The position numbers were made by a program, and so were the translations under genes. Shown piece after piece: positions 46,065-56,183 of a stretch of 64,000 nucleotides of DNA. The stretch lies in NCBI RefSeq assembly GCF_003627755.1, contig NZ_CP032694.1:4511316-4575315 (forward strand), written 5' to 3'. Each line of letters begins with the position of its first letter. The first letter of the stretch is position 1. Under the pieces are notes generated by a model. The model was given only the letters and a program-made list of their open reading frames with translations. It searched no databases and was not told the DNA's origin. This stretch comes from Rhizobium jaguaris (GTDB taxonomy: Bacteria > Pseudomonadota > Alphaproteobacteria > Rhizobiales > Rhizobiaceae).

Positions 46065-47060
46065 ATGCCCGTAGGCTTTCGTCAGGGTTTATCTTTCGAT
46101 GGGAATCGAACGAACTGGGACGGCACCGGCCCGCGTCCGCTAGCTTGGTCTGCCTGGTATCCTGCCGTCGATAAGGCGATTGAAATTCCACCGTCCGCGC
46201 CTTCTTGGTTTAAGCAAAAACCGGTCGCCCTCAATGCGGCGATCAAAATATCTCCTAATCCGCGACCTGTAGTGCTCTTGTCTCATGGCTCGGGCGGTGT
46301 CGTTGCTGGATTGGAATGGCTTGGACATGGTTTGGCGCAATCCGGCTTTGTCGCCCTGGGCGTCAACCATCATGGTCATACAGGCACCGAGCCATACAGA
46401 CCCGAAGGCTTCCTCTGTCTCTGGGAGAGAGCGAGCGACTTGAGCGCCTTGCTCGATGCCCATGACTGGAAAGAGGCTTTGGGTGGGGCGCTCGAAAGCC
46501 GTGCCTATGTCGCGGGCTTCTCCGCCGGCGCCTACACCACGATGCTGGTCTCAGGTGCGCGCGTTGGCTACTCGCAGTTCGAGCCGGATAATCCCCATAA
46601 GAGTCCAATACGAGGCCCAAGAGAATTCCCGGATTTGGCCGATCACATTCCTTCGCTGCTTCGGAACAGAATTTTTCTGGAATCATGGAATCGACGAAGG
46701 AACAGCTTCAAGGATGATAGATTTGAGGCTGCCTTGGCGATCGCGCCAGGCCGCTCGGTCCTTGGCATTACCGAAGAAAGCCTTGGGCAGATAAAAACGC
46801 CTGTTCACATCATCGGAGGCGATGCGGACGCTATCGCACCGGCCACAGAATGTTGTTCTTGGCTTCACAACAAAATGCGGTCGAGTTCCCTGGAAATCAT
46901 GCAAGGTGGCGTGGGCCACTACACTTTTTTGCCAGAACCCACGCCTCAGGGCATGAAAGCGGAGCCGGCGGTCTTCCAAGACGCCGTTGGCTTAGAGCGA
47001 AAGAGCGTACACGACCACGTCGCCCGCACGGCAGTCGCCTTTTTCAACACGTCCAGGTGA
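46065..47060 (+). CDS. Alpha/beta hydrolase, dienelactone-hydrolase-like
   Basis: 331-aa protein of the predicted dienelactone hydrolase (platelet-activating-factor acetylhydrolase-like) group. The oxyanion region is LLSHGSGGVVAGL, the nucleophile is Ser153 in GFSAGAYT, the acid lies in HIIGGDADAIAP, and the histidine in GVGHYTF. There is no signal peptide. The gene is less GC-rich than its neighbours. ATG 46065 follows GGGAAAGCG. The substrate is unknown. Confidence 0.82.
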   Translation: MPVGFRQGLSFDGNRTNWDGTGPRPLAWSAWYPAVDKAIEIPPSAPSWFKQKPVALNAAIKISPNPRPVVLLSHGSGGVVAGLEWLGHGLAQSGFVALGVNHHGHTGTEPYRPEGFLCLWERASDLSALLDAHDWKEALGGALESRAYVAGFSAGAYTTMLVSGARVGYSQFEPDNPHKSPIRGPREFPDLADHIPSLLRNRIFLESWNRRRNSFKDDRFEAALAIAPGRSVLGITEESLGQIKTPVHIIGGDADAIAPATECCSWLHNKMRSSSLEIMQGGVGHYTFLPEPTPQGMKAEPAVFQDAVGLERKSVHDHVARTAVAFFNTSR

Positions 47061-47068
47061 CAACCAAG

Positions 47069-47099
47069 AATTAGGCGAGGGATCAACTCTCGCCTAATT
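47069..47099. terminator. Bidirectional stem-loop between the hydrolase and acs
   Basis: AATTAGGCGAG (47069-47079) pairs perfectly with CTCGCCTAATT (47089-47099), nine-base loop. It lies between two convergent genes and so may serve both. Confidence 0.65.
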
Positions 47100-47145
47100 C
47101 CAGGATGTTGTTATCCCGCCCGCCAGGGGACGAGATAAACTTCGA

Positions 47146-49104
47146 TCAAGCCGCATCCGCCCTGTTCTGCCTGTTGGCAATCAGATCATCGACAACAGCC
47201 GGATCGGCCAGCGTTGACGTATCGCCGAGCGAGCCGAAATCGTCTTCGGCAATCTTGCGCAGGATGCGGCGCATGATCTTGCCGGAGCGGGTTTTCGGCA
47301 GGCCGGGGGCAAACTGGATCTTGTCGGGCGAGGCGATCGGACCGATTTCGGCGCGCACGTGTTTCACAAGCTCCTGCCGCAGCGCCTCCGTACCCTCATG
47401 GCCGGCCATCAGCGTCACATAGCAATAGATGCCTTGACCCTTGATCGCATGCGGATAGCCGACAACGGCAGCTTCCGAGACGTCCTGGTGCGACACCAGG
47501 GCTGATTCGACTTCCGCCGTGCCAAGCCGATGGCCGGAGACATTGAGCACGTCGTCAACACGGCCGGTGATCCAGTAATAGCCGTCCTCATCGCGCCGGC
47601 AGCCGTCGCCGGTGAAATATTTGCCTTTATAAGTGGAAAAATAGGTCTGGATGAAGCGTTCGTGATCGCCATAGACCGTACGCATCTGACCCGGCCAACT
47701 GTCGGCAATGACCAGATTGCCGTCGGCCGCCCCTTCGAGCAGGTTGCCCTCATTGTCCACCAGCTCCGGTACGACGCCGAAGAAGGGCAGGGTTGCGGAA
47801 CCCGGCTTCAGGTCGGTGGCGCCCGGTAGCGGCGTGATCATATGACCGCCGGTCTCCGTCTGCCACCATGTATCGACGATCGGGCAACGGCCGTCGCCGA
47901 CGACATTGTAGTACCACTCCCAGGCCTCCGGATTGATCGGCTCGCCGACCGTGCCGAGCAGGCGCAGGCTGGAGCGCGAAGAGCGCTTGACGAAGTGATC
48001 GCCGGCACCCATCAGCGAACGGATCGCCGTCGGCGCCGTGTAGAAGATATTGACCTTGTGCTTGTCGATGACCTCCCAGAAGCGGCCCTGATCCGGGAAA
48101 TTCGGCACGCCCTCGAACATCAGCGACGTCGCGCCGTTCGCCAGCGGCCCGTAGACGATATAGGAATGACCGGTCACCCAGCCGACGTCGGCGGTGCACC
48201 AGAAGATCTCGCCGGGATGATAATCGAAGACATATTCATGCGTCATCGCCGCATAGACGAGATAACCGCCGGTCGTGTGCAGCACACCCTTCGGCTTGCC
48301 GGTCGAGCCTGACGTATAAAGGATGAACAGCGGGTCTTCCGCCTTCATCTTCGCGGGCGGACAATCCGCCTTCACCGTTGCGACTTCCTGGTGATACCAG
48401 AGGTCTCGGCCCGGCGCCCAGCCGGTCTTGCCGCCGGTGCGGCGCACGACCAGAACCTTCTCGACGGTGACATACTGCCTGGCGGCAATGTGGATCGCCG
48501 TATCGGTATTTTCCTTGAGCGGCACCGGCTTGCCGCCACGCAGGCCCTCGTCGCAGGTGATGATGAACGTCGATTGGCAATCGATGATGCGGCCCGCCAG
48601 CGCCTCAGGAGAAAAGCCGCCGAAGACGACGGAATGCACCGCGCCGATGCGGGCGCAGGCGAGCATCGCATAGGCGGCCTCGGGGATCATCGGCATGTAG
48701 ATGGTGACGCGATCGCCCTTCTTGACGCCATGCTTCTTCATCACATTCGCCAGCCGGCAGACGTGTTCGTAAAGCTCGTTATAGGTGATCTTCTTGTCGA
48801 TGTAGGGATTGTCGCCTTCCCAGATGAAGGCCACGTCATCGCCATGCTTCTTCAGGTGACGGTCTATGCAGTTGTAGGAAACATTGGTCAGCCCGTCTTC
48901 GAACCATTTGATCGAGACTTTCCCTCTGAAGGACGTGTTCTTGACCTTGGTATAGGGCTTGAACCAGTCGATCCGCTGGCCGTGTTTGCCCCAGAAATAG
49001 TCGGGATCCTCGACGCTCTGCCTGTACCATTTCTGATATTTTGCCGCATCGATCAAAGCCTGCGCTTTAACCGGCTTCGTCACCGGATGAATCTTTTCCG
49101 ACAT
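47146..49104 (-). CDS. acs: Acetate-CoA ligase (acetyl-CoA synthetase)
   Basis: 652-aa AMP-forming enzyme that turns acetate into acetyl-CoA. Motifs: [14 protein letters not shown] for AMP/phosphate binding, [33 protein letters not shown], and the catalytic lysine in [10 protein letters not shown], which is the target of reversible acetylation. ATG 49104 follows GAGGAGGAAAAC, a strong ribosome site; the frame extends 19 codons further without conservation. Divergent from trcR. Confidence 0.95.
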   Translation of the reverse strand: MSEKIHPVTKPVKAQALIDAAKYQKWYRQSVEDPDYFWGKHGQRIDWFKPYTKVKNTSFRGKVSIKWFEDGLTNVSYNCIDRHLKKHGDDVAFIWEGDNPYIDKKITYNELYEHVCRLANVMKKHGVKKGDRVTIYMPMIPEAAYAMLACARIGAVHSVVFGGFSPEALAGRIIDCQSTFIITCDEGLRGGKPVPLKENTDTAIHIAARQYVTVEKVLVVRRTGGKTGWAPGRDLWYHQEVATVKADCPPAKMKAEDPLFILYTSGSTGKPKGVLHTTGGYLVYAAMTHEYVFDYHPGEIFWCTADVGWVTGHSYIVYGPLANGATSLMFEGVPNFPDQGRFWEVIDKHKVNIFYTAPTAIRSLMGAGDHFVKRSSRSSLRLLGTVGEPINPEAWEWYYNVVGDGRCPIVDTWWQTETGGHMITPLPGATDLKPGSATLPFFGVVPELVDNEGNLLEGAADGNLVIADSWPGQMRTVYGDHERFIQTYFSTYKGKYFTGDGCRRDEDGYYWITGRVDDVLNVSGHRLGTAEVESALVSHQDVSEAAVVGYPHAIKGQGIYCYVTLMAGHEGTEALRQELVKHVRAEIGPIASPDKIQFAPGLPKTRSGKIMRRILRKIAEDDFGSLGDTSTLADPAVVDDLIANRQNRADAA

Positions 49105-49219
49105 GTTTTCCTCCTCGATCTTGGCACCGTCTTGCGAGATTATGGCGCTCATTCCACGCAATCAATAGCAGCTCAAGTTACGACAGCAATTGGACAAAGC
49201 GCATTTCATCCGCAAAGAA

Positions 49220-49248
49220 TTGCAATTCCGCAACACTGCGGTTATATA
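49220..49248 (+). promoter_or_regulatory. Candidate trcR promoter
   Basis: TTGCAA (49220-49225), 17 bases, TATATA (49243-49248). The spacing and both hexamers fit a sigma-70 promoter well. It lies 78 bases before the trcR ATG. Confidence 0.45.
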
Positions 49249-49325
49249 GGGCCATATTTCCCGGACAATGTGGTGTTACACCCCGGACCGCGACACCGGC
49301 GCGGACTGACAGAAGGACTATATCC

Positions 49326-50033
49326 ATGGCTCAACAATTGCTCATGCCGAAGGCAACTGCCATCTGGCTTGTCGACAATACAGCCTTGTCGTTCGACCAG
49401 ATTGCGCAGTTCTGCAAGCTGCATCCGCTCGAAGTCAAGGCTATTGCCGATGGCGAAGCCGCCCAGGGCATCAAGGGCCTCGACCCGATCGCCACCGGTC
49501 AGCTCTCGCGCGACGAAATCGCCCGCGCCGAAGCCAACCCGAACCACAAGCTGAAGATTTCCGAACCGAAGGTTCGCGTGCCGGAATCCAAGCGCCGTGG
49601 CCCGCGTTACACGCCGGTCTCTAAGCGCCAGGATCGGCCGAACGCCATTCTCTGGCTGGTGCGTAACCATCCGGAACTGAAGGACGCACAGATCTCCCGG
49701 CTCGTCGGCACCACCAAGTCGACCATCGAACAGATTCGCGACCGCACGCACTGGAACTCGACGAACCTGACGCCGATGGATCCTGTAACCCTCGGCCTCT
49801 GCAGCCAGATCGACCTCGACATGGAAGTGGAAAAGGCCGCCAAGGGCCGTCCGCTGCCGACCGCCGCCGAACTCGGCGCGACGCTGCAGCCGGCACAGGA
49901 GACCGAGAAGCTCGGCTTCAGCTACGACCGCGACGACGAGAAGGAAAAGGAAATCGATGCCGACGCCGTCTTCGCCAAGCTGAAGTCGCTGAAGTCCACC
50001 ACGCCGGACGATGACGACGACGATCGCTACTGA
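49326..50033 (+). CDS. trcR: TrcR-like cell-cycle transcriptional regulator (DUF1013)
   Basis: 235-aa alphaproteobacterial DUF1013 protein. The N-terminal part (MPKATAIWLVDNTALSFDQIA) and the middle (PNAILWLVRNHPELKDAQISRLVGTTKSTIEQI) look like two helix-turn-helix units. The family has been named TrcR, a conserved cell-cycle regulator. The tail is acidic (TPDDDDDDRY). ATG 49326 has AGAAGGAC upstream. Monocistronic with its own terminator. Confidence 0.88.
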   Translation: MAQQLLMPKATAIWLVDNTALSFDQIAQFCKLHPLEVKAIADGEAAQGIKGLDPIATGQLSRDEIARAEANPNHKLKISEPKVRVPESKRRGPRYTPVSKRQDRPNAILWLVRNHPELKDAQISRLVGTTKSTIEQIRDRTHWNSTNLTPMDPVTLGLCSQIDLDMEVEKAAKGRPLPTAAELGATLQPAQETEKLGFSYDRDDEKEKEIDADAVFAKLKSLKSTTPDDDDDDRY

Positions 50034-50058
50034 GACGCGACCGATCCCGTGATTCGAC

Positions 50059-50088
50059 GCCCCGGTGAAAGCCGGGGCTTATCTTTTG
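50059..50088. terminator. Terminator between trcR and yggS
   Basis: GCCCCGG (50059-50065) pairs with CCGGGGC (50072-50078), six-base loop, followed by TTATCTTTTG. It can serve trcR and, less well, the convergent gene. Confidence 0.75.
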
Positions 50089-50093
50089 TGGGC

Positions 50094-50753
50094 CTACCTC
50101 GCGCCGAAAATCGCGGAACCGACGCGAACGCTCGTGGCGCCGAAAGCCACGGCAATCTCGTAGTCGCTCGACATGCCCATGGAGAGCTTTTCGACGCCGG
50201 CCTTGGCCGCGAGCTTGGCGAGCAACGCGAAATGCGGCCCCGGATTCTCATCGGCCGGCGGGATGCACATCAGCCCCGCAATCGAAAGCCCAAGCTCTTT
50301 CCGGCAGAAATCGACGAAAGCAAAGGTATCGTCAGGCGCAATGCCCGCCTTCTGCGGCTCCAGCCCGGTGTTGACCTGCACATAAAGCCTTAGGACCTTG
50401 CGCTGGCGTTTCATTTCATCGGCCAAGGCGCGGGCGATCTTTTCCCGGTCGACCGTTTCGATGACGTCGAACAACGCCACCGCATCCGCCGCCTTGTTCG
50501 ATTGCAGCGGCCCGATCAGATGCAGCTCGATGCCGGGTGTTTCCGCCTTCAGCGCCGGCCACTTGCCCTGGCTTTCCTGCACCCGGTTTTCACCGAACAC
50601 CAGTTGGCCGGCCGAAATCGCGGGGCGGATCGCTTCCGCGTCGAAGGTCTTGGAAACGGCGACAAGCTGCACGGCACCCGCCGGCCGACCGGCCTGATGT
50701 TCCGCCGCCGCAATATGGGCACGAACCGCGTTCAACCGCTCTTGAAGTTCCAT
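50094..50753 (-). CDS. YggS-type pyridoxal phosphate homeostasis protein
   Basis: 219-aa PLP-binding single-domain TIM barrel (YggS/PROSC). The PLP lysine is in LVAVSKTF; other motifs are FGENRVQESQGKW, HLIGPLQSNKAADAV, QVNTGLEPQKAG and LSMGMSSDYEIAV with the C-terminal VRVGSAIFG. It buffers free PLP and affects amino-acid balance. ATG 50753 is chosen because ELQERLNAVRAHI starts the conserved helix; the frame is open 34 codons upstream without conservation. Divergent from leuS. Confidence 0.93.
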   Translation of the reverse strand: MELQERLNAVRAHIAAAEHQAGRPAGAVQLVAVSKTFDAEAIRPAISAGQLVFGENRVQESQGKWPALKAETPGIELHLIGPLQSNKAADAVALFDVIETVDREKIARALADEMKRQRKVLRLYVQVNTGLEPQKAGIAPDDTFAFVDFCRKELGLSIAGLMCIPPADENPGPHFALLAKLAAKAGVEKLSMGMSSDYEIAVAFGATSVRVGSAIFGAR

Positions 50754-50953
50754 CTTTTTGCCTCGATATTTGCGCCTATCCTTACGACTTTGCAGTAATG
50801 AGGCAGGCGGCCTTTGCCAAGGGCCGATGCCGCAGAATCCGGCTTTGCTTTGCAAGATAAGGCACTTGCCGCACCTGCAAAACTTGACGCTTGGTTGGTT
50901 TCGTGATGAAGGTCACGGCCAACTCCCCATGATATTCCGGAATACAAGATCAA

Positions 50954-53584
50954 ATGGCTACCGAACGTTATAATCCGCGCGACGCCGAGCCTCGCTGGCA
51001 GCAGAAATGGAACGAGGAAAAGGTCTTCCTCACCGACAACGCCGATCCGCGCGAGAAATATTACGTCCTCGAGATGTTCCCCTATCCGTCGGGCCGCATC
51101 CACATGGGCCATGTGCGCAACTACGCCATGGGCGACGTCGTCGCCCGCTACAAGCGCGCCCGTGGCTACAACGTCTTGCATCCGATGGGCTGGGACGCTT
51201 TCGGCATGCCGGCGGAAAACGCCGCGCGCGACAACAAAGTGCACCCGAAGGAATGGACCTATCAGAACATCGCCTCGATGAAGGCGCAGTTGAAGGCGAT
51301 GGGCCTGTCGCTGGACTGGAGCCGCGAATTCGCCACCTGCGATGTCGACTATTACCATCGCCAGCAAATGCTCTTCATCGACATGATGGAGAAGGGCCTG
51401 GTCTACCGCAAGAAGTCCAAGGTCAACTGGGACCCGGTCGACAACACCGTGCTTGCCAACGAGCAGGTCATTGATGGCCGTGGCTGGCGCTCCGGCGCCC
51501 TCGTCGAGCAGCGCGAGCTGACGCAATGGTTCTTCAAGATCACCGAATTCAGCCAGGAGCTTTTGGACGCGCTGGATACGCTCGACCACTGGCCGGAAAA
51601 AGTGCGGCTGATGCAGAAGAACTGGATCGGGCGCTCCGAAGGCCTGACGATTCGTTGGGAAATCGTGCCGGAGACATCGCCCAACTCCGAACGCGAAATC
51701 ACCGTCTATACCACGCGTCCGGACACCCTGTTCGGCGCTTCGTTCCTCGCTATATCGGCTGATCATCCGCTCGCCAAGGAAGCAGCGGCTGCGAATCCGG
51801 CTATCGATGCCTTCTGCGAAGAATGCCGCCGCGCCGGCACCTCGCTTGCCGCATTGGAGACCGCCGAGAAGAAGGGCATGGACACGGGTATCCGCGTCCG
51901 CCATCCGCTTGACCCATCCTGGGAACTGCCGGTCTATATCGCCAATTTCGTATTGATGGATTACGGCACGGGCGCGATCTTCGGCTGCCCCTCCGGCGAC
52001 CAGCGCGACCTGGATTTCGCCCGCAAATACGGTCTGCCTGTCGTGCCCGTCGTCATGCCCAGGGATGGTGATGCTGCCAGCTTCACCATCGGTGATGCCG
52101 CCTATGACGGTGACGGCGTCATGATCAATTCCCGCTTCCTCGACGGTATGAGCATTGAAGAAGCTTTTGAGACGGTGGCAGCAAGATTGTCGGGGACAAG
52201 CCTCGGCAATGCGCCGCAGGCCGAGCGCAAGGTGAATTTCCGCCTGCGTGACTGGGGCATTTCGCGCCAGCGCTATTGGGGCTGCCCGATCCCGGTCATC
52301 CATTGCGATGATTGCGGCGTCTTGCCGGTGCCGAAGCAGGATCTGCCGGTCAAGCTGCCCGATGACGTCACCTTCGATCAGCCGGGCAATCCACTCGACC
52401 GTCATCCGACATGGCGCCACGTCGCCTGCCCGCACTGCGGCAAGGACGCCCGTCGCGAAACCGACACCATGGATACCTTCGTCGATTCGAGCTGGTACTA
52501 CACCCGCTTCACCGCGCCGTGGGAACACGAACCGACCGACAAGGCTGCGGCTGACCGCTGGCTGCCCGTCGATCAATATATCGGCGGCATCGAGCATGCG
52601 ATCCTGCATCTGCTCTATTCCCGCTTCTTTACTCGTGCCATGCGCGAGACCGGCCATGTTGAAGCGAAGGAACCCTTCAAGGGTCTGTTCACGCAGGGCA
52701 TGGTGGTTCACGAGACCTATAGCCGCGGTAATGGACTGACACGCGAATGGGTGTCGCCAGCCGACATACGCGTCGAGGAAACCGACAGTCAGAGGCGCGC
52801 GACTTTGTTGTCGACCGGTGAAGAGATCGCCATCGGCGCGATCGAGAAGATGTCGAAGTCGAAGAAGAACGTCGTCGACCCGGACGATATCATCGCCTCC
52901 TACGGCGCCGATACCGCCCGTTTCTTCGTGCTGTCCGATTCGCCGCCCGATCGTGACGTGATCTGGTCGGAAGCCGGCGTCGAAGGTGCACATCGTTTCA
53001 CACAACGCATGTGGCGCCTGGTGTCGGAAGCCGCTGATGCTCTGAAGGCGGTCCCTGCGACTCCGGCTAAGGAAGGCGAAGCGCTGGCGATTTCACAAAT
53101 CGCCCACCGCACGCTAAAAGCCGTTCAGGGCGATTACGACAAGCTCGCCTTCAACAAGGCCGTCGCCCGCATCTACGAATTCGTCAACGCACTGGCTGCT
53201 CCATTAGCTAAGGTCGCCGCTGGCGAGACGGATGCCGGCTATCGTTCCGCTGTCCGTGAGGCAGTCGAGATCCTGATTGCATTGGTCGCACCGATCACGC
53301 CGCATCTGGCCGAGGAATGCTCGGCTGCGCTGGGCAACACGCACCTGATCGCGATGAGCACTTGGCCGGTATACGATGAAGTGCTCGTCATCGAGAACGA
53401 GATCGTGTATCCGGTGCAGATCAACGGCAAGAAGCGCGCCGAATTGACAATTGCTCGCGATGCAGATCAGAATGCCGTCCAAGAGGCTGTACTCGCCCTG
53501 GATGCCGTCGGAAGCGCATTGAATGGTCAGGCGCCAAAGAAGATCATCGTCGTTCCACAGAGGATCGTAAACATTGTCGTCTGA
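50954..53584 (+). CDS. leuS: Leucyl-tRNA synthetase
   Basis: 876-aa class I synthetase. The HIGH motif is HMGH at residues 50-53 ([15 protein letters not shown]), the KMSKS loop starts near residue 632 (KMSKSKKN), and the CP1 editing domain lies between ([14 protein letters not shown]; conserved Asp in [18 protein letters not shown]). ATG 50954 gives the standard [18 protein letters not shown]. It heads an operon with lptE (overlap) and holA. Confidence 0.97.
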   Translation: MATERYNPRDAEPRWQQKWNEEKVFLTDNADPREKYYVLEMFPYPSGRIHMGHVRNYAMGDVVARYKRARGYNVLHPMGWDAFGMPAENAARDNKVHPKEWTYQNIASMKAQLKAMGLSLDWSREFATCDVDYYHRQQMLFIDMMEKGLVYRKKSKVNWDPVDNTVLANEQVIDGRGWRSGALVEQRELTQWFFKITEFSQELLDALDTLDHWPEKVRLMQKNWIGRSEGLTIRWEIVPETSPNSEREITVYTTRPDTLFGASFLAISADHPLAKEAAAANPAIDAFCEECRRAGTSLAALETAEKKGMDTGIRVRHPLDPSWELPVYIANFVLMDYGTGAIFGCPSGDQRDLDFARKYGLPVVPVVMPRDGDAASFTIGDAAYDGDGVMINSRFLDGMSIEEAFETVAARLSGTSLGNAPQAERKVNFRLRDWGISRQRYWGCPIPVIHCDDCGVLPVPKQDLPVKLPDDVTFDQPGNPLDRHPTWRHVACPHCGKDARRETDTMDTFVDSSWYYTRFTAPWEHEPTDKAAADRWLPVDQYIGGIEHAILHLLYSRFFTRAMRETGHVEAKEPFKGLFTQGMVVHETYSRGNGLTREWVSPADIRVEETDSQRRATLLSTGEEIAIGAIEKMSKSKKNVVDPDDIIASYGADTARFFVLSDSPPDRDVIWSEAGVEGAHRFTQRMWRLVSEAADALKAVPATPAKEGEALAISQIAHRTLKAVQGDYDKLAFNKAVARIYEFVNALAAPLAKVAAGETDAGYRSAVREAVEILIALVAPITPHLAEECSAALGNTHLIAMSTWPVYDEVLVIENEIVYPVQINGKKRAELTIARDADQNAVQEAVLALDAVGSALNGQAPKKIIVVPQRIVNIVV

Positions 53585-54095
53585 TAATCTTTTCAAGCTC
53601 GCTCGCGCTGCTGGCGTTGCGTCTCTGATCGCCGTTGCCGGTCTTTTATCCTCCTGCCAGGTTCGGCCGCTCTATGCCGAAAGCACCGGTGTTAACCAGA
53701 AGCTTGCCGACGTTTCCTTTTCCGACGCTGGCTCGCGCGTCGGTCAGGTGGTTCGCAATCAATTGATCTTTATCGCCGGTCGCGGGGCCGGCGAAACGAA
53801 AACTCCGAAATACACGGTGGATCTGAGCGTCAGTTCCGGCACCGGCGGCGTTATCTACCTGCCGTCATCAGACACCTCAGGCGCAGGCCGCACCACGGTG
53901 ACCGCAGCCTTCACGCTGAAGAGCGCCAGTGACGGTAAAGTTCTGAAATCCGGCAGTCGTGCAGTTACATCGCTGGTCGACTTCCCGACCCAGGAATTCG
54001 CCAAGGCGCGCGCTATCCGCGATTCGGAAGACCGTGCTGCACGCGAAGTTGCCGAACTGGTGGGCGCCGATATCGCAGCCGCGCTTAGCCGCTGA
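53574..54095 (+). CDS. lptE: LptE-like LPS assembly lipoprotein
   Basis: 173-aa outer-membrane lipoprotein, the plug of the LptD pore. A signal with lipobox ([11 protein letters not shown], modified Cys28) is followed by VRPLYAES, and the beta-sandwich domain is weakly conserved in general. The start is TTG 53574, 11 bases inside the leuS 3' end, with AGAGGATC upstream. The position between leuS and holA is the same as in other proteobacteria and strengthens the assignment. Confidence 0.88.
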   Translation: MSSDNLFKLARAAGVASLIAVAGLLSSCQVRPLYAESTGVNQKLADVSFSDAGSRVGQVVRNQLIFIAGRGAGETKTPKYTVDLSVSSGTGGVIYLPSSDTSGAGRTTVTAAFTLKSASDGKVLKSGSRAVTSLVDFPTQEFAKARAIRDSEDRAAREVAELVGADIAAALSR

Positions 54096-54109
54096 GATGA
54101 GCGCACGGC

Positions 54110-55147
54110 ATGGCGGAGATCAAATCCCACGAGTTTGAAGGTTTTCTTCAAAGCGCCGCGCGCAATTATCGTCTCTTCGTCATCTATGGACCGGACCGCG
54201 GTCTCGTATCCGAGCGGGCAGCGCAGATCGCCGGCAAGACCGGCGTCGATCTGAATGACCCTTTTTCCCTGATCAAACTCGACGTCGGCGATCTTCACAA
54301 TGACGCCGGCCGCTTGCTGGATGAGGTTAATGCCATTGGTCTGTTCGGTGGCGAAAAACTGGTATGGATTCGTGGCGCTGCCAACGAAAAGGGCCTGGTC
54401 GATTCACTGCAGATCATTGCTGACAACCCTCCCGACGCCAGTTTTGTCATCGTTGAGGCAGGTGATCTCAAAAAGGGCTCCGGCCTTCGCAAAGTAGCCG
54501 AGACCTCGCGGGCAGTCGCAACCATTCCTTGTTATTCCGACGATATTCGCGCACTCAATGGCCTCATCGACACTGAGCTGGCAAATGAAAATCTGCGTAT
54601 CACGCCGGCGGCGCGCCAGATCCTGTTGGAATTATTAGGTGGCGACCGCATCGCTTCACGCAACGAAGTACGGAAGCTAGCGCTTTATTGCCGCGGGCAG
54701 GGGACAATCGAAGAGGATCACGTCGTTGATATCATCGGCGACGCCAGCGCCGTTTCGGCGGACGACGCTGTGGATGCCATTCTCAAGGGCGATTCCGAAG
54801 CTTTTCTGAATTCGATGCAGAAGATCGCCTCCTCCAAGACACCGATGTTTCTCGTGCTGCAGGGTTGCCTGAGGCAATTCCAGTTGCTGGATATGATGCG
54901 TACGGAAATGGATGAAAAACGCGTGCCGCCGGCACAGGTGATGCAAACTCTCGGGCGGCATCTCCACTTTCGCCGTAAGCCGATCGTCGAGCAGGCTCTC
55001 AAGAGCTGGACCGCTCCGGCAATTGCGCGTGAAATGAACCGGCTGCAGGCTGCCATTCTCCAGACCAGGCAGCGTGCCAGCCTGGAAGACACGATCGCCA
55101 CGCAGACGCTGCTGGCGACCACATTGCAATCAGCCCGTAAGGGCTAG
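54110..55147 (+). CDS. holA: HolA, DNA polymerase III delta subunit
   Basis: 345-aa clamp-loader subunit that opens the beta clamp. It begins with FLQSAARNYRLFVIYGPDRGLVSERA, an AAA-like domain without Walker motifs, followed by LLDEVNAIGLFGGEKLVWI with the clamp-binding helix, and the C-terminal collar helices. Third gene of leuS-lptE-holA; ATG 54110 lies 14 bases after the lptE stop. A palindromic repeat lies right after the stop. Confidence 0.94.
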   Translation: MAEIKSHEFEGFLQSAARNYRLFVIYGPDRGLVSERAAQIAGKTGVDLNDPFSLIKLDVGDLHNDAGRLLDEVNAIGLFGGEKLVWIRGAANEKGLVDSLQIIADNPPDASFVIVEAGDLKKGSGLRKVAETSRAVATIPCYSDDIRALNGLIDTELANENLRITPAARQILLELLGGDRIASRNEVRKLALYCRGQGTIEEDHVVDIIGDASAVSADDAVDAILKGDSEAFLNSMQKIASSKTPMFLVLQGCLRQFQLLDMMRTEMDEKRVPPAQVMQTLGRHLHFRRKPIVEQALKSWTAPAIAREMNRLQAAILQTRQRASLEDTIATQTLLATTLQSARKG

Positions 55148-55196
55148 AGCATCCCGCTGTCAGGTGAAGCCACCTGCAAGCGTATAAGATGCTCTA
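55145..55196. repeat. Palindromic intergenic repeat, type C
   Basis: TAGAGCATC (55145-55153) is inverted at 55188-55196 (GATGCTCTA), and an inner hairpin CAGGTG-AAGC-CACCTG occupies 55161-55176. It starts at the holA stop codon and lies before the convergent parB. It could form a cruciform or act as a terminator. Confidence 0.65.
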
Positions 55197-55266
55197 AATT
55201 CAAAAGACGAGAGCGACTTTTGTGCATTCAAAAAAACGCACGGCGCTCCACCTCACGCGAGGCAGC

Positions 55267-56151
55267 TCAACGCCGCTCCAACAGCCGGCAGATCTCCTCG
55301 AGCTGTTCCAGGGTCTTATAGGAGATCTTCACTTGACCGCCACTGCCGCGATGGTTGATCGTGACATCGAGCCCAAGGGTGTCGGACAATGTCCTTTCCA
55401 GCGCCAGCGTATCGGAATCCTTCTCATCCTTGCGGGCAGCAGCCGGTCGCGGATCGTTCTGAGCCTTGATATCGTTCTGCGCCAGCCGCTCGGCATCGCG
55501 CACGGACATGCCCTTGGCAACGATCGTGCGGGCGAGTGCAGCCGGATCGGAAGTCGAAACCAGCGCGCGTGCATGACCGGCGGAAAGGCTGCCGCCGGCG
55601 AGCATATCGCGAACCGGCTCCGGCAGCTTCAACAGCCGCAACGAATTGGCGACGTGGCTGCGGCTTTTGCCGATGATCTCTCCAAGATCGTTTTGCGTAT
55701 AGCCGTGTTCGGCAATCAGTTGTTCATAGCCCAGCGCTTCTTCCAGCGGATTGAGATCGGCACGTTGAACGTTTTCAACAATGGCGATCTCCAGAGCCGT
55801 CTTATCGTCGACATCGCGAACGATAACCGGAATTTCGATCAGACCGGCCAGTTGCGCCGCGCGCCACCGTCTTTCGCCAGCTATAATTTCATAGCGATCG
55901 ATCGAGACGGTACGCACGACAACCGGCTGCACAATGCCATGCTGCCGGATGGAACTGGCAAGATCGTACAATTCAGTTTCGTCGAAATAGCGACGGGGAT
56001 TCTTTGGATTGCGGCTGATGAATTCGATCGGCACCATCCGATCTGGATTGACCCCCGGTCTGCCGGCATCCACCGGCGTGGGTTGATCCATCTCTCCGAT
56101 GAGAGCGGCCAAACCGCGGCCAAGGCGCCGTTTCGAAAGATCGTCATTCAT
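55267..56151 (-). CDS. parB: ParB, chromosome-partitioning CTPase
   Basis: 294-aa ParB. The N-terminal Arg/Lys box (SKRRLGRGLAALIGEM) contacts ParA, PIEFISRNPKNPRRYF begins the CTP-binding domain, and GERRWRAAQLAG is the CTP motif. The helix-turn-helix (TQNDLGEIIGKSRSHVANSLRLLKLP) binds parS, and the C-terminus dimerises. ATG 56151 is used; GTG 56160 is three codons upstream with a GGAG too close to it. parA precedes with a 32-base gap. Confidence 0.96.
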   Translation of the reverse strand: MNDDLSKRRLGRGLAALIGEMDQPTPVDAGRPGVNPDRMVPIEFISRNPKNPRRYFDETELYDLASSIRQHGIVQPVVVRTVSIDRYEIIAGERRWRAAQLAGLIEIPVIVRDVDDKTALEIAIVENVQRADLNPLEEALGYEQLIAEHGYTQNDLGEIIGKSRSHVANSLRLLKLPEPVRDMLAGGSLSAGHARALVSTSDPAALARTIVAKGMSVRDAERLAQNDIKAQNDPRPAAARKDEKDSDTLALERTLSDTLGLDVTINHRGSGGQVKISYKTLEQLEEICRLLERR

Positions 56152-56183
56152 CGCAATCACTCACTCCAGAATAAACAATAAAA

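Noticed and set aside
50732..53005. Open frame of 757 codons on minus opposite leuS
   Set aside because: It is antisense to a clear leuS gene; the protein is low-complexity His/Asp/Gly-rich and typical of a mirror frame in high-GC DNA.
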